Source of the DNA: Reyranella sp.
Lineage (GTDB): Bacteria > Pseudomonadota > Alphaproteobacteria > Reyranellales > Reyranellaceae
Reading direction: 5' to 3'
DNA length: 46,852 bases
Assembly (NCBI GenBank): GCA_019750135.1
Contig: JAIEOV010000102.1
Location: forward strand, 1-46,852
Shown: positions 16,685 to 24,642 of the stretch, piece after piece
Numbering within the stretch: position 1 is the stretch's first letter
Layout of the letters: every line of letters starts with the position of its first letter
Made by a program: the position numbers and the translations under genes
The notes under the pieces: generated by a model
What the model saw: only the letters and a program-made list of their open reading frames with translations
What the model was told of the DNA's origin: nothing
The model's database searches: none

Positions 16685-18121
16685 ATGACCGCGATTCAGG
16701 GTCCGTCCAAGACGGCCGCGAAAACGCAGTCCCGTAGTACGAGTGCCGCCGACTGGACGCCGACGAGCTGGCGCGGCCGGCCGGCCCTGCAGATGCCGGT
16801 CTATGCGGATGCCGCCCTCCTGGCCGGCGCCGAGGCCCGGCTGCGCCGCTATCCGCCGCTGGTGTTCGCCGGCGAGGCGCGCAAGCTCAAGGCGGCGCTG
16901 GCCAAGGTGGCCGCGGGCGACGCCTTCCTGCTGCAGGGTGGCGACTGCGCCGAGAGCTTCGTCGATTTCAGCGCCAACAACATCCGCGACACGTTCCGCG
17001 TGCTGCTGCAGATGGCCGTCGTGCTGACCTACGGCGCCGGCGTGCCGGTGGTGAAGGTCGGCCGTATGGCCGGCCAGTTCGCCAAGCCGCGCTCGTCCGA
17101 CGTCGAGAAGATCGGCGACGTCCAGCTGCCGTCCTACCGCGGCGACAACGTCAACGGCTTCGAGTTCACGCCCGAGGCGCGCCTGCCCGATCCCGAGCGC
17201 ATGGTGCAGGCCTACAACCAGTCGGCCGCGACCCTCAACCTGCTGCGTGCCTTCGCCCAGGGCGGCTACGCCGACCTGCACGAGGTCAACCGCTGGAACC
17301 TCGACTTCGTGCGCAACTCGCCGGCCTCGGAGCGTTACCACGACCTCGCCGCGCGCCTCGACGAGACGCTGAACTTCATGGCCGCCTGCGGGCTCAACTC
17401 GACGACCACGCCGCAGATCGCCGAGACCGACTTCTTCACCTGCCACGAAGGGCTGCTGCTGCAGTACGAGGAGGCGCTGACCCGCGTCGATTCGACCTCG
17501 GGCGACTGGTACGACTGCTCGGCGCACCTGCTGTGGATCGGCGATCGCACGCGCCAGCCCGACGGCGCGCATGTCGAGTTCTTCCGCGGCGTGCGCAATC
17601 CGCTCGGCTTCAAGGCCGGCCCGTCGCTCTCGGTCGACGACTTCCTGCGCCTCAACGAGACGCTGAACCCGACCAACGAGCCCGGCCGCATCGTCATCAT
17701 CTCCCGCATGGGCGCGGGCAAGGTGGGCGACAAGCTGCCGGCGCTGCTGCGTGCGGCGAAGAAAGAGGGTCGCTCGGTCGTGTGGTCGTGCGATCCCATG
17801 CACGGCAACACCGTGACGGCGACAAATGGCAAGAAGACCCGCCATTTCGACGCCATCCTGAGCGAGGTTAAGGACTTCTTCGCCGTGCACCGCGCCGAGG
17901 GGACGCATCCCGGCGGCGTGCATTTCGAGATGACCGGCCAGGAGGTCACCGAGTGCATCGGTGGCGCCACAGACATCACCGTCGACAATCTCAACGAACG
18001 TTACGAGACGCAATGCGACCCGCGACTCAACGCCAGCCAGGCGCTGGAGCTGGCCTTCCTGCTCGCCGAGCAGTTGAAGGCCGAGCGCCTGTCCGTCGCC
18101 CGGGCACGACCAGCCGTCTAA
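16685..18121 (+). CDS. aroG: Class II 3-deoxy-7-phosphoheptulonate synthase (DAHP synthase)
   Basis: This 478-residue enzyme condenses phosphoenolpyruvate with erythrose-4-phosphate in the first step of the shikimate pathway. It is of the plant/mycobacterial class II type. Evidence is the metal-binding Cys in LQGGDCAESF, KVGRMAGQFAKPRS, VWSCDPMHGNT, and the C-terminal THPGGVHFEMTGQEVTEC. A strong Shine-Dalgarno sequence (AGGAGGAAAG) lies upstream of the ATG. The open frame continues upstream through the gor gene, but that part is an out-of-frame shadow. pncB follows 31 bp downstream on the same strand. Confidence 0.95.
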   Translation: MTAIQGPSKTAAKTQSRSTSAADWTPTSWRGRPALQMPVYADAALLAGAEARLRRYPPLVFAGEARKLKAALAKVAAGDAFLLQGGDCAESFVDFSANNIRDTFRVLLQMAVVLTYGAGVPVVKVGRMAGQFAKPRSSDVEKIGDVQLPSYRGDNVNGFEFTPEARLPDPERMVQAYNQSAATLNLLRAFAQGGYADLHEVNRWNLDFVRNSPASERYHDLAARLDETLNFMAACGLNSTTTPQIAETDFFTCHEGLLLQYEEALTRVDSTSGDWYDCSAHLLWIGDRTRQPDGAHVEFFRGVRNPLGFKAGPSLSVDDFLRLNETLNPTNEPGRIVIISRMGAGKVGDKLPALLRAAKKEGRSVVWSCDPMHGNTVTATNGKKTRHFDAILSEVKDFFAVHRAEGTHPGGVHFEMTGQEVTECIGGATDITVDNLNERYETQCDPRLNASQALELAFLLAEQLKAERLSVARARPAV

Positions 18122-18152
18122 CGACGGCTCGGTCGGGGCCAGGGGAGGGCCT

Positions 18153-19304
18153 ATGACGACGCATCCATCAGACCGCGAGGTCGAGCAGTATACCGATCAC
18201 TACTTCAATCGCACGAAGCAGGTGATCGGCCGCTTCGGCGATGCCCGCGTGACCTACGCCATCTTCATGCGCCGTCCCGTGGTGTTCGCGCCGCGGCTGG
18301 CCTTGCAGTGGCTGGAGGAGCTCGGTCGCTCGCGCAACACCTCGGTCGATCTCGACCTGCGCTATGCCGAGGGCAAATGGGTCGGCGCCGGCGAGCCGAT
18401 GATGTACATCACCGGCTCGTTCTTCCATCTCGTCGATCTCGAGACGATCTTTCTGCAGAAGCTGGGGCCAGCCTGCGTCGCCGCCTATAACGCCTGGATC
18501 ATGTGCGCCGACATGCCGAAATCGGCCTTCCTCGCCATGGATGCGCGTCACTGTGCGGGGCAGGAGATGGCCGAGATGATGGCCTATGCCGCCTCGGTCG
18601 GCTCGACACGCGCCAAGCGCAAGCATGGCGCGGTGGGCTTCATCGGCAATGCCACGCACGCCACGGCGCACTTCTTTGGTCGCGACCAGGGGCTCGGCAC
18701 CATGCCGCACGCCCTGATCGGCTATGCCGGGTCGACCCTGCGCGCGGCCGAGATGTATCACGAGACCTATCCCGGCGAGCCGATGACCGTGCTGGTCGAC
18801 TACTTCGCCCGTGAGATCTCGGACTCGCTGGAGGTCTGCCGGCGCTTTCCCGATCTCGCCGCCAAGGGGATGCTGTCGTTCCGGCTGGACACGACGGGCG
18901 GCCGCTATATCGAGGGCCTTGATCCTGCGTCCTCCTATGCGGTGCTGGAACGCTTCTCGCCCGAATCGATCCGCGGCTATCGCAGCGAAGAGGAACTGCG
19001 CTACCTCGTCGGCACCGGCGTGTCGGCGGCGGCGATCTTCCATCTGCGCGCCGAGCTCGATCGCGCCGGCTTCGACAAGGTCAAGATCGTAGCCTCGTCG
19101 GGCTTCGGTCCGGCCAAATGCCGCATCATGGCCCATGCCAAGGCGCCGATCGACGTCGTGGGCTCGGGCTCGTTCCTGCCGTCGAACTGGACCGAGACCT
19201 ACGCCACGGCGGACATCGTCGAGTACGACGGCCAGAAGCGGGTCAAGATCGGCCGCGAGTTCCTGCACCGCAACCGGCCGAACGGCGCCGCCAAGCCGCT
19301 TTAG
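18153..19304 (+). CDS. pncB: Nicotinate phosphoribosyltransferase
   Basis: This 383-residue cytosolic enzyme makes nicotinate mononucleotide from nicotinate and PRPP in NAD salvage. It resembles the short archaeal-type NAPRTase family more than the enterobacterial PncB. Recognisable segments are GTMPHALIGYAG, TVLVDYF, LSFRLDTTGGRYIEG, KIVASSGF and the C-terminal VEYDGQKRVKIGREFLHRN. The start follows AGGGGAGGGCCT. It lies between the DAHP synthase and nucleotide cyclase genes with short gaps (31 and 26 bp), which suggests co-transcription without an obvious shared pathway. Confidence 0.88.
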   Translation: MTTHPSDREVEQYTDHYFNRTKQVIGRFGDARVTYAIFMRRPVVFAPRLALQWLEELGRSRNTSVDLDLRYAEGKWVGAGEPMMYITGSFFHLVDLETIFLQKLGPACVAAYNAWIMCADMPKSAFLAMDARHCAGQEMAEMMAYAASVGSTRAKRKHGAVGFIGNATHATAHFFGRDQGLGTMPHALIGYAGSTLRAAEMYHETYPGEPMTVLVDYFAREISDSLEVCRRFPDLAAKGMLSFRLDTTGGRYIEGLDPASSYAVLERFSPESIRGYRSEEELRYLVGTGVSAAAIFHLRAELDRAGFDKVKIVASSGFGPAKCRIMAHAKAPIDVVGSGSFLPSNWTETYATADIVEYDGQKRVKIGREFLHRNRPNGAAKPL

Positions 19305-19330
19305 TGAGGATCGAGCCCGAGGAGGGTGCG

Positions 19331-20137
19331 ATGACCGACAAGGTGAAACGGCGGTTGACCACCGTCCTCTGCGCCGACGTGTACGGCTATTCCCGTCTCA
19401 TGGAAGCAGACGAGGCGGGAACGTTGGCGACGCTGCGCCGCCATCGCACGGCCATGTCGGGCCTGGTGGAACGCCATGACGGGCGCATCGTCAACACCTG
19501 GGGCGATGCCGTGATCGCCGAGTTCTCGAGCGTCGTCGAGGCCGTGCAGTGCGCGATCGAAATTCAGCAGGAGGTATCCAGCCATGAGCCGGACGCTCCT
19601 CAGGCGCAGCGCATGCAGTTCCGCATCGGCATCAATCTGGGCGACGTGATGGTGGAGGGCCCCGACATCTACGGCGACGGGGTCAACATTGCGGCGCGGC
19701 TACAGGAACTCGCCGAGCCCGGCGGCATCGTGGTCTCCGGTTCTGTCTACGACCAAGTCTACAACAAGCTGTCGGTCGGCTTCGATCATCTCGGCCAGCA
19801 GCAGATGAAGAACGTAGCTCCCGTGACCACCTATCGGGTGGCCATCGCCGGCGGCCCCGTTTCCCGGGCGGATGCAGCGCCACGGGCCGGCGCTTCGGGG
19901 GATCGCGACATGCATGAGCCGTCCACACGGATGGGCGGCGTCTCGCATTGGTTCTCGACCCTGCCGCGCGACGTCGTGACGTTGCTCGTCATTGCGGCAT
20001 TCCTGGTCCTGATCAACGCATTCACCGGCCTGCACAGGATCTGGTTCCACTGGCCGGTCGCCGCTTTGTTGTTCATCGTCATCATGCGGATGCTGCGCCG
20101 GCGCGGACCTGCGCCGGACAGGAAGGAAGACCGTTGA
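19331..20137 (+). CDS. Class III adenylate/guanylate cyclase with C-terminal membrane helices
   Basis: This protein of about 268 residues has an N-terminal class III cyclase domain (about 8-175). It shows the two metal-binding aspartates, Asp16 in LCADVYGYSRLM and Asp59 in NTWGDAVIAEF, and the transition-state pair Asn121/Arg125 in GVNIAARLQ. After a Pro/Gly-rich linker come two hydrophobic helices (about 215-233 and 242-256) and a basic tail. The catalytic domain is therefore cytoplasmic and anchored from its C-terminus, the reverse of most membrane cyclases. ATP versus GTP specificity was not resolved. The ATG at 19331 follows GGAGGG; the longer upstream frame overlaps pncB and is rejected. 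Confidence 0.88.
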   Translation: MTDKVKRRLTTVLCADVYGYSRLMEADEAGTLATLRRHRTAMSGLVERHDGRIVNTWGDAVIAEFSSVVEAVQCAIEIQQEVSSHEPDAPQAQRMQFRIGINLGDVMVEGPDIYGDGVNIAARLQELAEPGGIVVSGSVYDQVYNKLSVGFDHLGQQQMKNVAPVTTYRVAIAGGPVSRADAAPRAGASGDRDMHEPSTRMGGVSHWFSTLPRDVVTLLVIAAFLVLINAFTGLHRIWFHWPVAALLFIVIMRMLRRRGPAPDRKEDR

Positions 20138-20156
20138 AGGAGATCAGGAGGAAGAC

Positions 20157-20786
20157 ATGCTGAAGCTCTATTACGCCCCCGGCGCCTGTTCGACGGCGTC
20201 GCATCTCGCGCTCGAGGAAAGCGGCGCCAAGTTCGATTCGCAGGCGCTGGCCTTCGCCAAGAACGAGCAGAAGACGCCGGAGTATCTCAAGGTGAACCCG
20301 CGCGGCCGCGTGCCGGCGCTGGTGATCGACGAGGGCACGATCGTGGAGAACACCGCGATCCTCGACTTCATCGCGGCCAAGCATGCTCCGCAGATGATGC
20401 CCAAGGATCCGGTGCAGCGGGCGCGGGCGATCTCGCTGATGGCGTGGTTCTCGAACAACGTCCATCCGTCCTTCACCCACATCTCGCGGCCCGAGCGCTT
20501 CGCCACCGACACCAAGGTGTTCGACCACCTGAAGGAAGTCGGCCGCTCGAACTTCCACAACTGCCTCAAGGAGATCGACGGCATCATCGGCGACAAGCCG
20601 TGGATCCTGGGCGACCAGTTCAGCGTCGTCGATTGCTACGCCCTGGTGTTCTACGGCTGGGGCAAGCGCATCGGCCTGCCGGTCGAGGAACTCAAGAACT
20701 ACACCGCCTGGAAGGACCGCATGCTGGCCCGTCCGGCGGTGCGTCGCGTGCTCGAGCGCGAGCAGAACGTCCTCGTGGCGGCATAG
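20157..20786 (+). CDS. Glutathione S-transferase (beta-class-like)
   Basis: This 209-residue cytosolic protein has an N-terminal thioredoxin-like domain starting MLKLYYAPGACSTASHLALEE. The Cys near residue 11 is in the place of the catalytic Cys10 of beta-class GSTs. The cis-Pro segment NPRGRVPALVIDEGTIVENTAILDFIA follows, then an all-helical C-terminal domain with WILGDQFSVVDCYALVFY. It conjugates or reduces substrates using glutathione. It begins 19 bp after the cyclase with an AGGAGG Shine-Dalgarno sequence. It is convergent with the alpha/beta hydrolase (18-bp gap), so it lies just outside the catabolic island. Confidence 0.92.
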   Translation: MLKLYYAPGACSTASHLALEESGAKFDSQALAFAKNEQKTPEYLKVNPRGRVPALVIDEGTIVENTAILDFIAAKHAPQMMPKDPVQRARAISLMAWFSNNVHPSFTHISRPERFATDTKVFDHLKEVGRSNFHNCLKEIDGIIGDKPWILGDQFSVVDCYALVFYGWGKRIGLPVEELKNYTAWKDRMLARPAVRRVLEREQNVLVAA

Positions 20787-20804
20787 AGCCGGGCTGGCCG
20801 GTCT

Positions 20805-21689
20805 CTACCTGTTGATCCCGGTGATCGAGCCGCTGATCGCGCGCGGGTCGCGCTTGGGCCAGCGACCGGCCTCGACCTGGACGACGAAGTCGCCGACGAG
20901 GCGATTGAACTGGTCGGGGTCCTCGAGATTGATGGTGTGGCCGCAGTTCGGCATCACCGACAGCGCCGCCGAGGGGATTTCGCGCTTCATCAGGATGCTT
21001 GGCGCCAGGCACGGCCAGTCTTCGTCGCCGGTCAGGATCAGGGTCGGCACGGTGAGGGCACGCATCTGATCGACCAGATCGTATAACGAGGGCCGCTCGC
21101 CCTGCACGCCGATCTGAGTGTTGGCCGAGCCGAGCGCGGAGTGCTCGCCCAGTTCCTTCTTGAACTGGGCGAAGCCGCGCGGGTCCTTGTTCTCGAACTG
21201 CACGCGCGTCGGGCCGTAGGCGTATTTCTCCGCGAACTTGACCATGCCGTCGCTCAGCAGGGTTTTGGCGACGATCGCCGCTTCCCCCTTGAACTTGGCC
21301 GCTTCCTCCTTCTCCGCGCCGTAGCCGCAGCCCGCAACGGCCAGTGACTTGGCGCGCCCGGGGTGGCGAAAGCCGAAATGCAGCGTCGCGAAGCCGCCCA
21401 TCGACAAGCCGACGATGTGGGCCTGCGGCAGCTTGAGGTGATCGAGGATCGCCAGGATGTCGTCGGCGGCGCGGGCCTGGCTGTAGCTCGAAGGGTTCTC
21501 CGGCACGTCCGAGGGCGGATAGCCGCGCGCGCTCCAGGTCACACAGTGATAGCGCTGGCCGAAATGGCGCATCTGGCCTTCCCACGAGCGGTGATCGGCG
21601 GCGAACTCGTGGACGAACACGATCGGCGCGCCGGAGCCGGTTTCTTCGTAGTAGAGCTTCACACCATCGTCGGTCGTGGCAAACGGCAT
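20805..21689 (-). CDS. Alpha/beta-fold hydrolase
   Basis: This protein of about 294 residues has the PcaD-like alpha/beta hydrolase pattern. An oxyanion segment FVHEF (usually HG-x-P) comes first, then the nucleophile elbow GLSMGG with Ser96, an Asp in LTGDEDWP and the catalytic His in NCGHTINLEDP. Such enzymes cleave esters, lactones or C-C bonds in catabolic routes. The ATG at 21689 is preferred because GGGAGA precedes it by six bases; an in-frame ATG at 21707 would add six residues. It lies 33 bp downstream of the dioxygenase gene on the same strand and is probably co-transcribed with it from the operator-containing promoter near 22840. The substrate is unknown. Confidence 0.88.
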   Translation of the reverse strand: MPFATTDDGVKLYYEETGSGAPIVFVHEFAADHRSWEGQMRHFGQRYHCVTWSARGYPPSDVPENPSSYSQARAADDILAILDHLKLPQAHIVGLSMGGFATLHFGFRHPGRAKSLAVAGCGYGAEKEEAAKFKGEAAIVAKTLLSDGMVKFAEKYAYGPTRVQFENKDPRGFAQFKKELGEHSALGSANTQIGVQGERPSLYDLVDQMRALTVPTLILTGDEDWPCLAPSILMKREIPSAALSVMPNCGHTINLEDPDQFNRLVGDFVVQVEAGRWPKRDPRAISGSITGINR

Positions 21690-21722
21690 CGTCTTCTCCC
21701 AGGTCATGTCGACTGTTGCTGG

Positions 21723-22748
21723 CTACCCCATATAGCTCCGCCGGCCCTCGTCGCGCAGGAAGATGCGCGACAGGTGCCGCTTGAGCGCAGGGTCGTGGTG
21801 ATCGACGAACGCTGTTCGGCGGTGCGCGATCCTCGAATTGTTGAGGAATTCCATCTGGCCCGGCTCCAATACGAAGTCGACGTGGTTTTCCGGCTCGGAA
21901 AGGATGTCGTGCAGGGCGTTCAGCGCGTCCATGCCGGCCTGGTCGATTTCCCGGCCAACCAATCGATAGCCAATGGGCTGCAGGGCGCGATTGAACCGGG
22001 CGCGCAGCGCACCGGCATGATCGGAGAATATCGGGTTGCTGGTGCAGATCGGCATGCCTTCCGGATGTTCGCCCTGCCGGTTCCAGATGTAGGGCTCGTA
22101 GAGCCGCTGCAGGAGCCCGGCATCGCGCTCGCGCAGGACTTCGTGCGCGGTGTGCAGGCTGCCGGCGGAGGACACGCCGCCTGACAGGGCCGTCCGCATG
22201 ACCAGCAGGCCGATATAGGGCGGCGGATGGTTGAAACCATAGTCGGTGTGCCAGCTCAGGTCTTCGTTGGTCAGGTCGGCGCGGACGCGAACGTCGGTCT
22301 TCTTGCCGGTGTCGTGGACGTCATAGAGCAACGTGCCCTTGAAAGCCTGGGCGACCGGACGCGCCAGTATCTGGCTGAGCAGCCAATAGACGGCGAGGAG
22401 CTCCTCCTTGCTGTACGCATCGACCGGCAATCGGTCGACGACGGCGAAGCCTATGCCCGACTCGAGCATATCCTTCAGGTGGGCCGCCAGGCGCCGACAC
22501 GCCGTCATCTCGAATTCGTCCGGCGACAGAACGAGTGTCGGCACGGGGTGCTCGCGCAACGAGCGGACGATCAGGTCGATCTCTGCCAGGCAGTCGTCCG
22601 GAATGGGCAGCAGCCAATCGGTCTCCGACACGTCGCTCCGACGCCACGCAGTACGACGGGGCAGGGGATCTCGATGAACGGCGCTGAGCGGCCAGCGCCG
22701 ACTCGCATCTATCATTGGATCGTCGTGTGCAATCGGAGCATTCATCAT
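21723..22748 (-). CDS. TauD/TfdA-type Fe(II)/2-oxoglutarate dioxygenase
   Basis: This 341-residue protein has the facial triad of 2-oxoglutarate dioxygenases: His167 and Asp169 in LSWHTDYGF, and His309 in NNSRIAHRRTAF. Arg328 in RHLSRIFLR is in place to bind 2-oxoglutarate. The family hydroxylates an unactivated carbon, often to release sulfite or another leaving group or to start degradation. The N-terminal 40 residues are poorly conserved-looking and may be flexible. The ATG at 22748 was chosen over the longer frame because AGAGGG lies five bases upstream. It heads a two-gene unit with the hydrolase and is divergent from a NitT/TauT-type importer, so uptake and oxidation of one compound is the likely theme. 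Confidence 0.88.
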   Translation of the reverse strand: MMNAPIAHDDPMIDASRRWPLSAVHRDPLPRRTAWRRSDVSETDWLLPIPDDCLAEIDLIVRSLREHPVPTLVLSPDEFEMTACRRLAAHLKDMLESGIGFAVVDRLPVDAYSKEELLAVYWLLSQILARPVAQAFKGTLLYDVHDTGKKTDVRVRADLTNEDLSWHTDYGFNHPPPYIGLLVMRTALSGGVSSAGSLHTAHEVLRERDAGLLQRLYEPYIWNRQGEHPEGMPICTSNPIFSDHAGALRARFNRALQPIGYRLVGREIDQAGMDALNALHDILSEPENHVDFVLEPGQMEFLNNSRIAHRRTAFVDHHDPALKRHLSRIFLRDEGRRSYMG

Positions 22749-22833
22749 CGGTGCCCTCTGGCTGAATTCAAACTCGTGAGCGCTCGAACGAGAAGCAAAT
22801 TGGGGCCGTGGTCGGTGCCTTGCAGTGTCCAGA

Positions 22834-22854
22834 TCGTGTATACAATATACACGA
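22834..22854. promoter_or_regulatory. Palindromic operator 1 in the dioxygenase/importer divergent promoter
   Basis: A perfect 9-3-9 inverted repeat: arms TCGTGTATA and TATACACGA around CAA. On the minus strand it overlaps a plausible promoter, -35 TTGCAC (22864-22859) and -10 TATACA (22842-22837) with 16-bp spacing. On the plus strand a -10-like TACAAT (22841-22846) lies inside it. Its design matches operators of FCD-type GntR repressors, and 16 of its 21 positions match operator 2 at 32962-32982. The GntR gene at 25636-26382 is the obvious candidate ligand. Confidence 0.75.
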
Positions 22855-22886
22855 AATCGTGCAAATCTCGCTGCGGAGGCCAATCC

Positions 22887-22976
22887 ATGAAGAGCAAAAG
22901 AGCCAGCTGCGATGCGGGTGCGCCAGTCGACGAATGCGGCGGCATGGTTCTTGCCCGTCCCTCGTCATGCCATTGA
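22887..22976 (+). CDS. Possible 29-residue leader peptide before the ABC ATPase gene
   Basis: An ATG preceded by GGAGG (22875-22879, seven bases upstream) opens a 29-codon frame starting MKSKRASCDAGAPVDE. It contains four Cys residues, counting SSCH at the end. Its stop overlaps the presumed ATPase start (22967) by 10 bases. The ATPase has no Shine-Dalgarno sequence of its own, so translation may be coupled through this leader. There is no homology evidence. Confidence 0.4.
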   Translation: MKSKRASCDAGAPVDECGGMVLARPSSCH

Positions 22977-23752
22977 TCTCCCTGACCGATGTCGGCAAGA
23001 GCTTCCGCTCCAGAGAGGGGCGGTCGTGGTCGGCGGTCGCCGATTTCAACCTCACGCTCGAAGACGGCGAGTTCTACTGCCTGCTCGGCCCCTCCGGCTG
23101 CGGCAAGAGCACGATCCTGAGCTTGCTGGCGGGCTTCACCCAGCCGAGCGTCGGGCGGCTGGAACTCTCCGGCAAGCCGATCAAAGGCGCTTCTCGGGAT
23201 CGCGGTGTCGTCTTTCAAGGTGACGACTCGCTCTACCCCTGGCTGACCGCCTTGGAGAATGTCGAATTCGGCCTGCGCCTGCGCGGTGTGGAGCGGAGAG
23301 AGCGACGCGACCGTGCGATGCAGTATCTCGAGCTGGTCGGCCTGCACGGCCAGGAAGGCAAGCACCCGCCCGAGCTGTCCGGCGGCATGAAGCAGCGCGT
23401 GCAGATCGCGCGCGCACTCGCCAACGAGCCGCGGATCCTGTTGATGGATGAGCCGTTCGGCGCCCTGGATGCGCAGACGCGCGGCGCCATGCAGGTCGAA
23501 TTGCGCCGCATCTGGGAGCGCATGAAGGTGACGGTGGTCTTCATCACGCACGATATCGATGAAGCGATCGTCCTGGGGACGCGCGTCGGCGTGATGACGG
23601 CCGGCCCTGGCGGCACGCTGAAGAAGAACCTGCCGATCGGCATTCCCGGCGAACGCACCCGGGCCGACCCGCGGTACATCGCTCTTTACGAAGAGATCCA
23701 TGCGCTGGTTCGTGAAGAGGTGTTGCGGGCAAGCGCACGGAGGGCCGCATGA
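22967..23752 (+). CDS. NitT/TauT-family ABC transporter ATP-binding protein
   Basis: The 261-residue ATPase belongs to the SsuB/TauB/NrtD family. It has Walker A GPSGCGKST, Q-loop VVFQGDDSLYPWLTALENV, signature LSGGMKQRVQIARAL, Walker B ILLMDEPFGALD and H-loop FITHDIDEA. The GALDAQTR segment is typical of this group, which imports sulfonates, nitrate, pyrimidine precursors, phthalate and similar compounds. The start at MPLISLTDVGKSF is chosen by family alignment; the upstream frame has no domain. Its stop overlaps the permease start (ATGA). It is transcribed away from the dioxygenase. Confidence 0.93.
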   Translation: MPLISLTDVGKSFRSREGRSWSAVADFNLTLEDGEFYCLLGPSGCGKSTILSLLAGFTQPSVGRLELSGKPIKGASRDRGVVFQGDDSLYPWLTALENVEFGLRLRGVERRERRDRAMQYLELVGLHGQEGKHPPELSGGMKQRVQIARALANEPRILLMDEPFGALDAQTRGAMQVELRRIWERMKVTVVFITHDIDEAIVLGTRVGVMTAGPGGTLKKNLPIGIPGERTRADPRYIALYEEIHALVREEVLRASARRAA

Positions 23753-24579
23753 GCGAGGCGACGCGCACACTGCACGCATCGGACGCCGCCGGCGCCGCGA
23801 CGAGCTCAGATTCATCGATCTGGCAGGCGATGAAGAACGGGGTCCCGTACTTTCTTGGCTTCTTCAGCCTTTTCTTCATATGGCACGTCGTTGCCGTCTA
23901 TGTCGTCGCCTCCGTGCTGTTCCCGCCGCCCTATGCCGTGCTCGTGCGCGCCGTCGAGCTCCTACAGGACGGTGTCCTGGTCGAGAACATCGGGGCAAGC
24001 CTGCAGCGCATCATCATCGGCTTCATCGCGGGATCGCTGATCGGCATTCCGATCGGGCTGATCATCGGCAGCTTTCCGCTGGCCCGGAAGATCCTGGAGC
24101 CATGGACCGAGTCGCTGCGCTTCATCCCGTCGGTGGCGATGATCACCATTGCGGTGATCTGGTTCGGCATCGGCGAGCCGTCGAAGATCTTCCTGATCAT
24201 CTACACGACGGTGTTCATCGTGATCCTGAACACGGCGGCGGGCGTCGGCGCGATATCGGCCAACAAGATCCGGGCGGCGCAGGCGCTTGGGGCCAACTCG
24301 CGGCAGATCTTCTTCCTCGTCGCCCTTCCCGCGACCGTCCCCTACATCCTGACGGGGATGCGCATCGCGATGGCCAATTCGTTCACCACGATCGTCGCCG
24401 CCGAGCTGGTGGCCGCGAACGCCGGCCTGGGCGTCATGCTGTGGCAGGGGCGGATGTACATGCAGATCGGCGACATCTTCGTGGCACTCGTGTCGCTCTG
24501 CATCCTGGGTTTCACGGCCGACCGACTGTTCCGCTTTGGCGTCGCCCGCTTCGCCGGGCGCTATGACGTCACGCCCTAA
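23749..24579 (+). CDS. NitT/TauT-family ABC transporter permease
   Basis: This 276-residue inner-membrane permease (SsuC/TauC family) has about six helices. The coupling segment AAQALGANSRQIFFLVALPATVPYILTGMRIA is the EAA loop of binding-protein-dependent permeases. Upstream lies ASLQRIIIGFIAGSLIGIPIGLIIG, the standard family opening. The N-terminal 25 residues are Ser/Ala-rich and cytoplasmic. It overlaps the ATPase gene by four bases, and the binding-protein gene follows after 63 bp. Confidence 0.93.
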   Translation: MSEATRTLHASDAAGAATSSDSSIWQAMKNGVPYFLGFFSLFFIWHVVAVYVVASVLFPPPYAVLVRAVELLQDGVLVENIGASLQRIIIGFIAGSLIGIPIGLIIGSFPLARKILEPWTESLRFIPSVAMITIAVIWFGIGEPSKIFLIIYTTVFIVILNTAAGVGAISANKIRAAQALGANSRQIFFLVALPATVPYILTGMRIAMANSFTTIVAAELVAANAGLGVMLWQGRMYMQIGDIFVALVSLCILGFTADRLFRFGVARFAGRYDVTP

Positions 24580-24642
24580 GCGGCTGACGGGGCTCAATGA
24601 CTCGAAGGTGTGTGGTTTCTTCTGTTTGGAGTGGGGGTATGA

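Noticed and set aside
15827..18121. A 764-codon frame suggesting an extended DAHP synthase
   Set aside because: The first part is an out-of-frame reading of glutathione reductase. A strong Shine-Dalgarno sequence and ATG at 16685 mark the real start.
22227..22976. A 249-codon plus-strand frame opposite the dioxygenase gene
   Set aside because: The part overlapping the dioxygenase is low-complexity antisense sequence and it runs through the operator. Only its last 29 codons, with their own Shine-Dalgarno sequence, were kept as a possible leader.
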